Shown one piece after another: positions 36,060 to 36,353 of a DNA stretch of 36,353 nt. The notes under the pieces were generated by a model. It was not told where the DNA came from and did not search any database. It saw only the letters and a program-made list of their open reading frames with translations. Origin of the DNA: Saprospiraceae bacterium (lineage in GTDB: Bacteria > Bacteroidota > Bacteroidia > Chitinophagales > Saprospiraceae); NCBI GenBank assembly GCA_020846655.1, contig JADLDL010000300.1, forward strand, positions 1 to 36,353, in the 5' to 3' direction. Numbering within the stretch: the stretch's first letter is position 1; the number at the start of each line of letters is the position of its first letter. The position numbers and the translations under genes were made by a program.

Positions 36060-36236
36060 GGCATAGCCATCAACTTAAACGTTTGAAGGCGCTTTTTTTA
36101 CTTCGACATTCGATATTCTGCGGTTCGATATTCGATATTCCACCGTAGTTGGCTTAAAAAATATCGAATATCGAACCGCAGAATATCGAATGTCGAAGTA
36201 AGTAAACCTTAAGTTGATGGCTATGGGGTTGTAGGG
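36051..36236. mobile_element. Palindromic element with flanking 11-bp direct repeats
   Basis: The core 36062-36225 (164 bases) begins catagccatcaacttaa (36062-36078), which returns inverted at 36209-36225. Inside is a perfect 42-bp inverted repeat, 36098-36139 with 36160-36201, around a 20-base loop, built partly of ttcgata words. Outside, gggttgtaggg occurs at both ends (36051-36061 and 36226-36236), as a target-site duplication would. The left copy contains the aldo/keto reductase stop codon. There is no coding capacity, so this looks like a non-autonomous (MITE/REP-type) insertion. Confidence 0.7.
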
Positions 36237-36241
36237 GCTGC

Positions 36242-36353
36242 CCTAAATAATCTACCAGCCAGCTGTTCTTTGTTTTTAAGTAACGCTAAAAAAAAGTTTC
36301 ACGTTTTCTACCGCTTGCGAGCCAACCCCACCCCGGCCCTCCCCAGGGGGGAG
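36242..36353. other. Non-coding end of window
   Basis: No gene or clear motif. It ends in a G/C-rich word resembling the inverted repeat at 1883-1973. Confidence 0.4.

Overview
The window looks like a chromosome segment of a Bacteroidota bacterium, most likely from the Saprospirales (Lewinella, Haliscomenobacter or Phaeodactylibacter-like). This is inferred from family content and promoter style, not from a marker gene. The base composition is GC-rich. Several genes are preceded by the Bacteroidota -7 box TAnnTTTG rather than a Shine-Dalgarno sequence. The gene content also fits: a TonB-dependent receptor with a carboxypeptidase-like N-terminal domain, a LytS/LytTR two-component pair, an IorAB-type molybdoenzyme, a lipoprotein alpha-2-macroglobulin and a TonB-like domain of Bacteroidota type. 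There is no rRNA, tRNA, CRISPR array or complete insertion sequence.

Layout. 1-1723 (-): the N-terminal part of a copper P-type ATPase, preceded by an AraC-type regulator whose N-terminus looks like a copper-binding HMA fold. 1724-2654: a gene-free region packed with repeats (a heptamer array, a G/C foldback, a 273-bp MITE-like element with 36-bp terminal inverted repeats, and a 22-copy octamer array that reaches the stop codon of the next gene). 2655-10897 (-): a 2040-residue alpha-2-macroglobulin lipoprotein, a membrane protein with a carboxypeptidase-regulatory domain, an exported Mn-type superoxide dismutase and an ArsR-type regulator. 11126-17819 (+): housekeeping genes (rluD, a diacylglycerol-kinase-like lipid kinase, SUI1/YciH, a periplasmic-binding-fold lipoprotein, trmH, and GT2 and GT4 glycosyltransferases). 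17820-21876 (+): a methionine operon, metY-metX-hom, behind a structured leader with a very strong intrinsic terminator. metY carries a one-base frameshift in an A6 run.

21888-25081: an unrecognised lipoprotein, a LOG-family protein and two tandem VOC proteins. 25082-29309 (-): the most unusual locus. One protein has an N-terminal TIR domain, a long coiled coil, one transmembrane helix and a C-terminal TonB-like domain. It lies directly upstream of a TonB-dependent receptor with a Cys-Cys plug, so cytoplasmic TIR chemistry could be physically linked to an outer-membrane receptor. 29492-32804: a vanadium-haloperoxidase/PAP2-like protein divergent from a LytS/LytTR pair. 32926-35683: IorA/IorB-like subunits. 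35700-36353: an aldo/keto reductase remnant followed by a palindromic element with 11-bp flanking duplications.

A recurring feature of the non-coding DNA is degenerate short-word repeats with a period of 7-9 bases. Each spacer has its own word, and they are often folded back as inverted repeats and mostly placed at gene 3' ends.
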